Shown here in pieces: positions 63,873 through 64,000 of a stretch of DNA of 64,000 nucleotides (the stretch's first letter is position 1; each line of letters opens with the position of its first letter). Source of the stretch: Sepioteuthis lessoniana (taxonomy: Eukaryota > Mollusca > Cephalopoda > Myopsida > Loliginidae); NCBI GenBank assembly GCA_963585895.1, contig OY757911.1:92284514-92348513 (forward strand), given 5' to 3'. Below the pieces are notes generated by a model. That model was not told the DNA's origin and ran no database searches. It worked only from the letters and a program-made list of their open reading frames with translations. A program made the translations under genes and the position numbers.

Positions 63873-64000
63873 TATGAATTTTTGATAAGTATTTTTCTTC
63901 TTATTTTTCTTGATCTTAAACCGTGTAAGAATGGTCTTATGTCTGACATGAGGGTTCTTATGATTGACTTTCTTTTTGTCATCATACAGCAGGAAACCTG

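Overview
The window looks like an intergenic or intronic stretch of a large, AT-rich, repeat-dominated animal genome. I infer a mollusc, most likely a coleoid cephalopod (squid or cuttlefish). The grounds are the style of the repeats: tRNA-headed SINEs, EN-type LINEs ending in (GAT)n, long TA and CA/GT microsatellites, and RLE-type LINEs with a C-terminal zinc knuckle. This is judgement from family resemblance, not a database match. I find no convincing host protein-coding gene, no rRNA, no functional tRNA gene and no CRISPR. Three short open stretches (near 19.0, 33.1 and 40.7 kb) are at best candidate exons.

Layout. 0-6 kb: an old SINE-B, a composite family-D repeat with multiplied head and tail, and two 3' scraps of an RLE-type LINE. 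6-19 kb: many pieces of one EN-type LINE, including the only near-complete copy (15.29-18.35 kb, minus strand), mixed with family-D repeats, SINE-A, SINE-C and TA microsatellites. 19-26.2 kb: SINEs, family D, and a diverged direct segmental duplication (22.74-24.2 versus 25.54-26.2 kb) that carries a mariner-type MITE. 27.6-29.2 kb: a GC-richer block of shuffled modules bounded by inverted repeats. 29.6-36.4 kb: a family-D copy split by a SINE-B, a fragment of another LINE, a LINE 3' end, a SINE-A and a MITE. 36.9-39.9 kb: a nearly full-length but dead RLE-type LINE. 40-49 kb: family-D copies and a second diverged duplication (42.4-44.2 versus 45.65-46.5 kb). 49.6-51.9 kb: a hairpin repeat, a mariner end joined to a 3'-truncated LINE, SINE-C, and a 26-bp minisatellite. 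53.2-55.3 kb: a GC-rich, internally tandem, LTR-like block. 55.35-56.22 kb: an internally deleted mariner with telomere-type repeats at the deletion point. 56.8-64 kb: SINEs, a LINE, a 0.33-kb foldback element, more family-D copies and an inverted repeat pair.

Interactions are between mobile elements. Target-site duplications and nesting show that family D is retroposed (TSDs of 10-12 bp), that SINE-B twice jumped into family D (TSDs of 14 and 8 bp), and that SINE-C jumped into a SINE-B. SINE-A and family D share a 3' tail, which suggests that both use the same LINE machinery. All transposase and reverse-transcriptase frames I could read are broken by stops, frameshifts or deletions.
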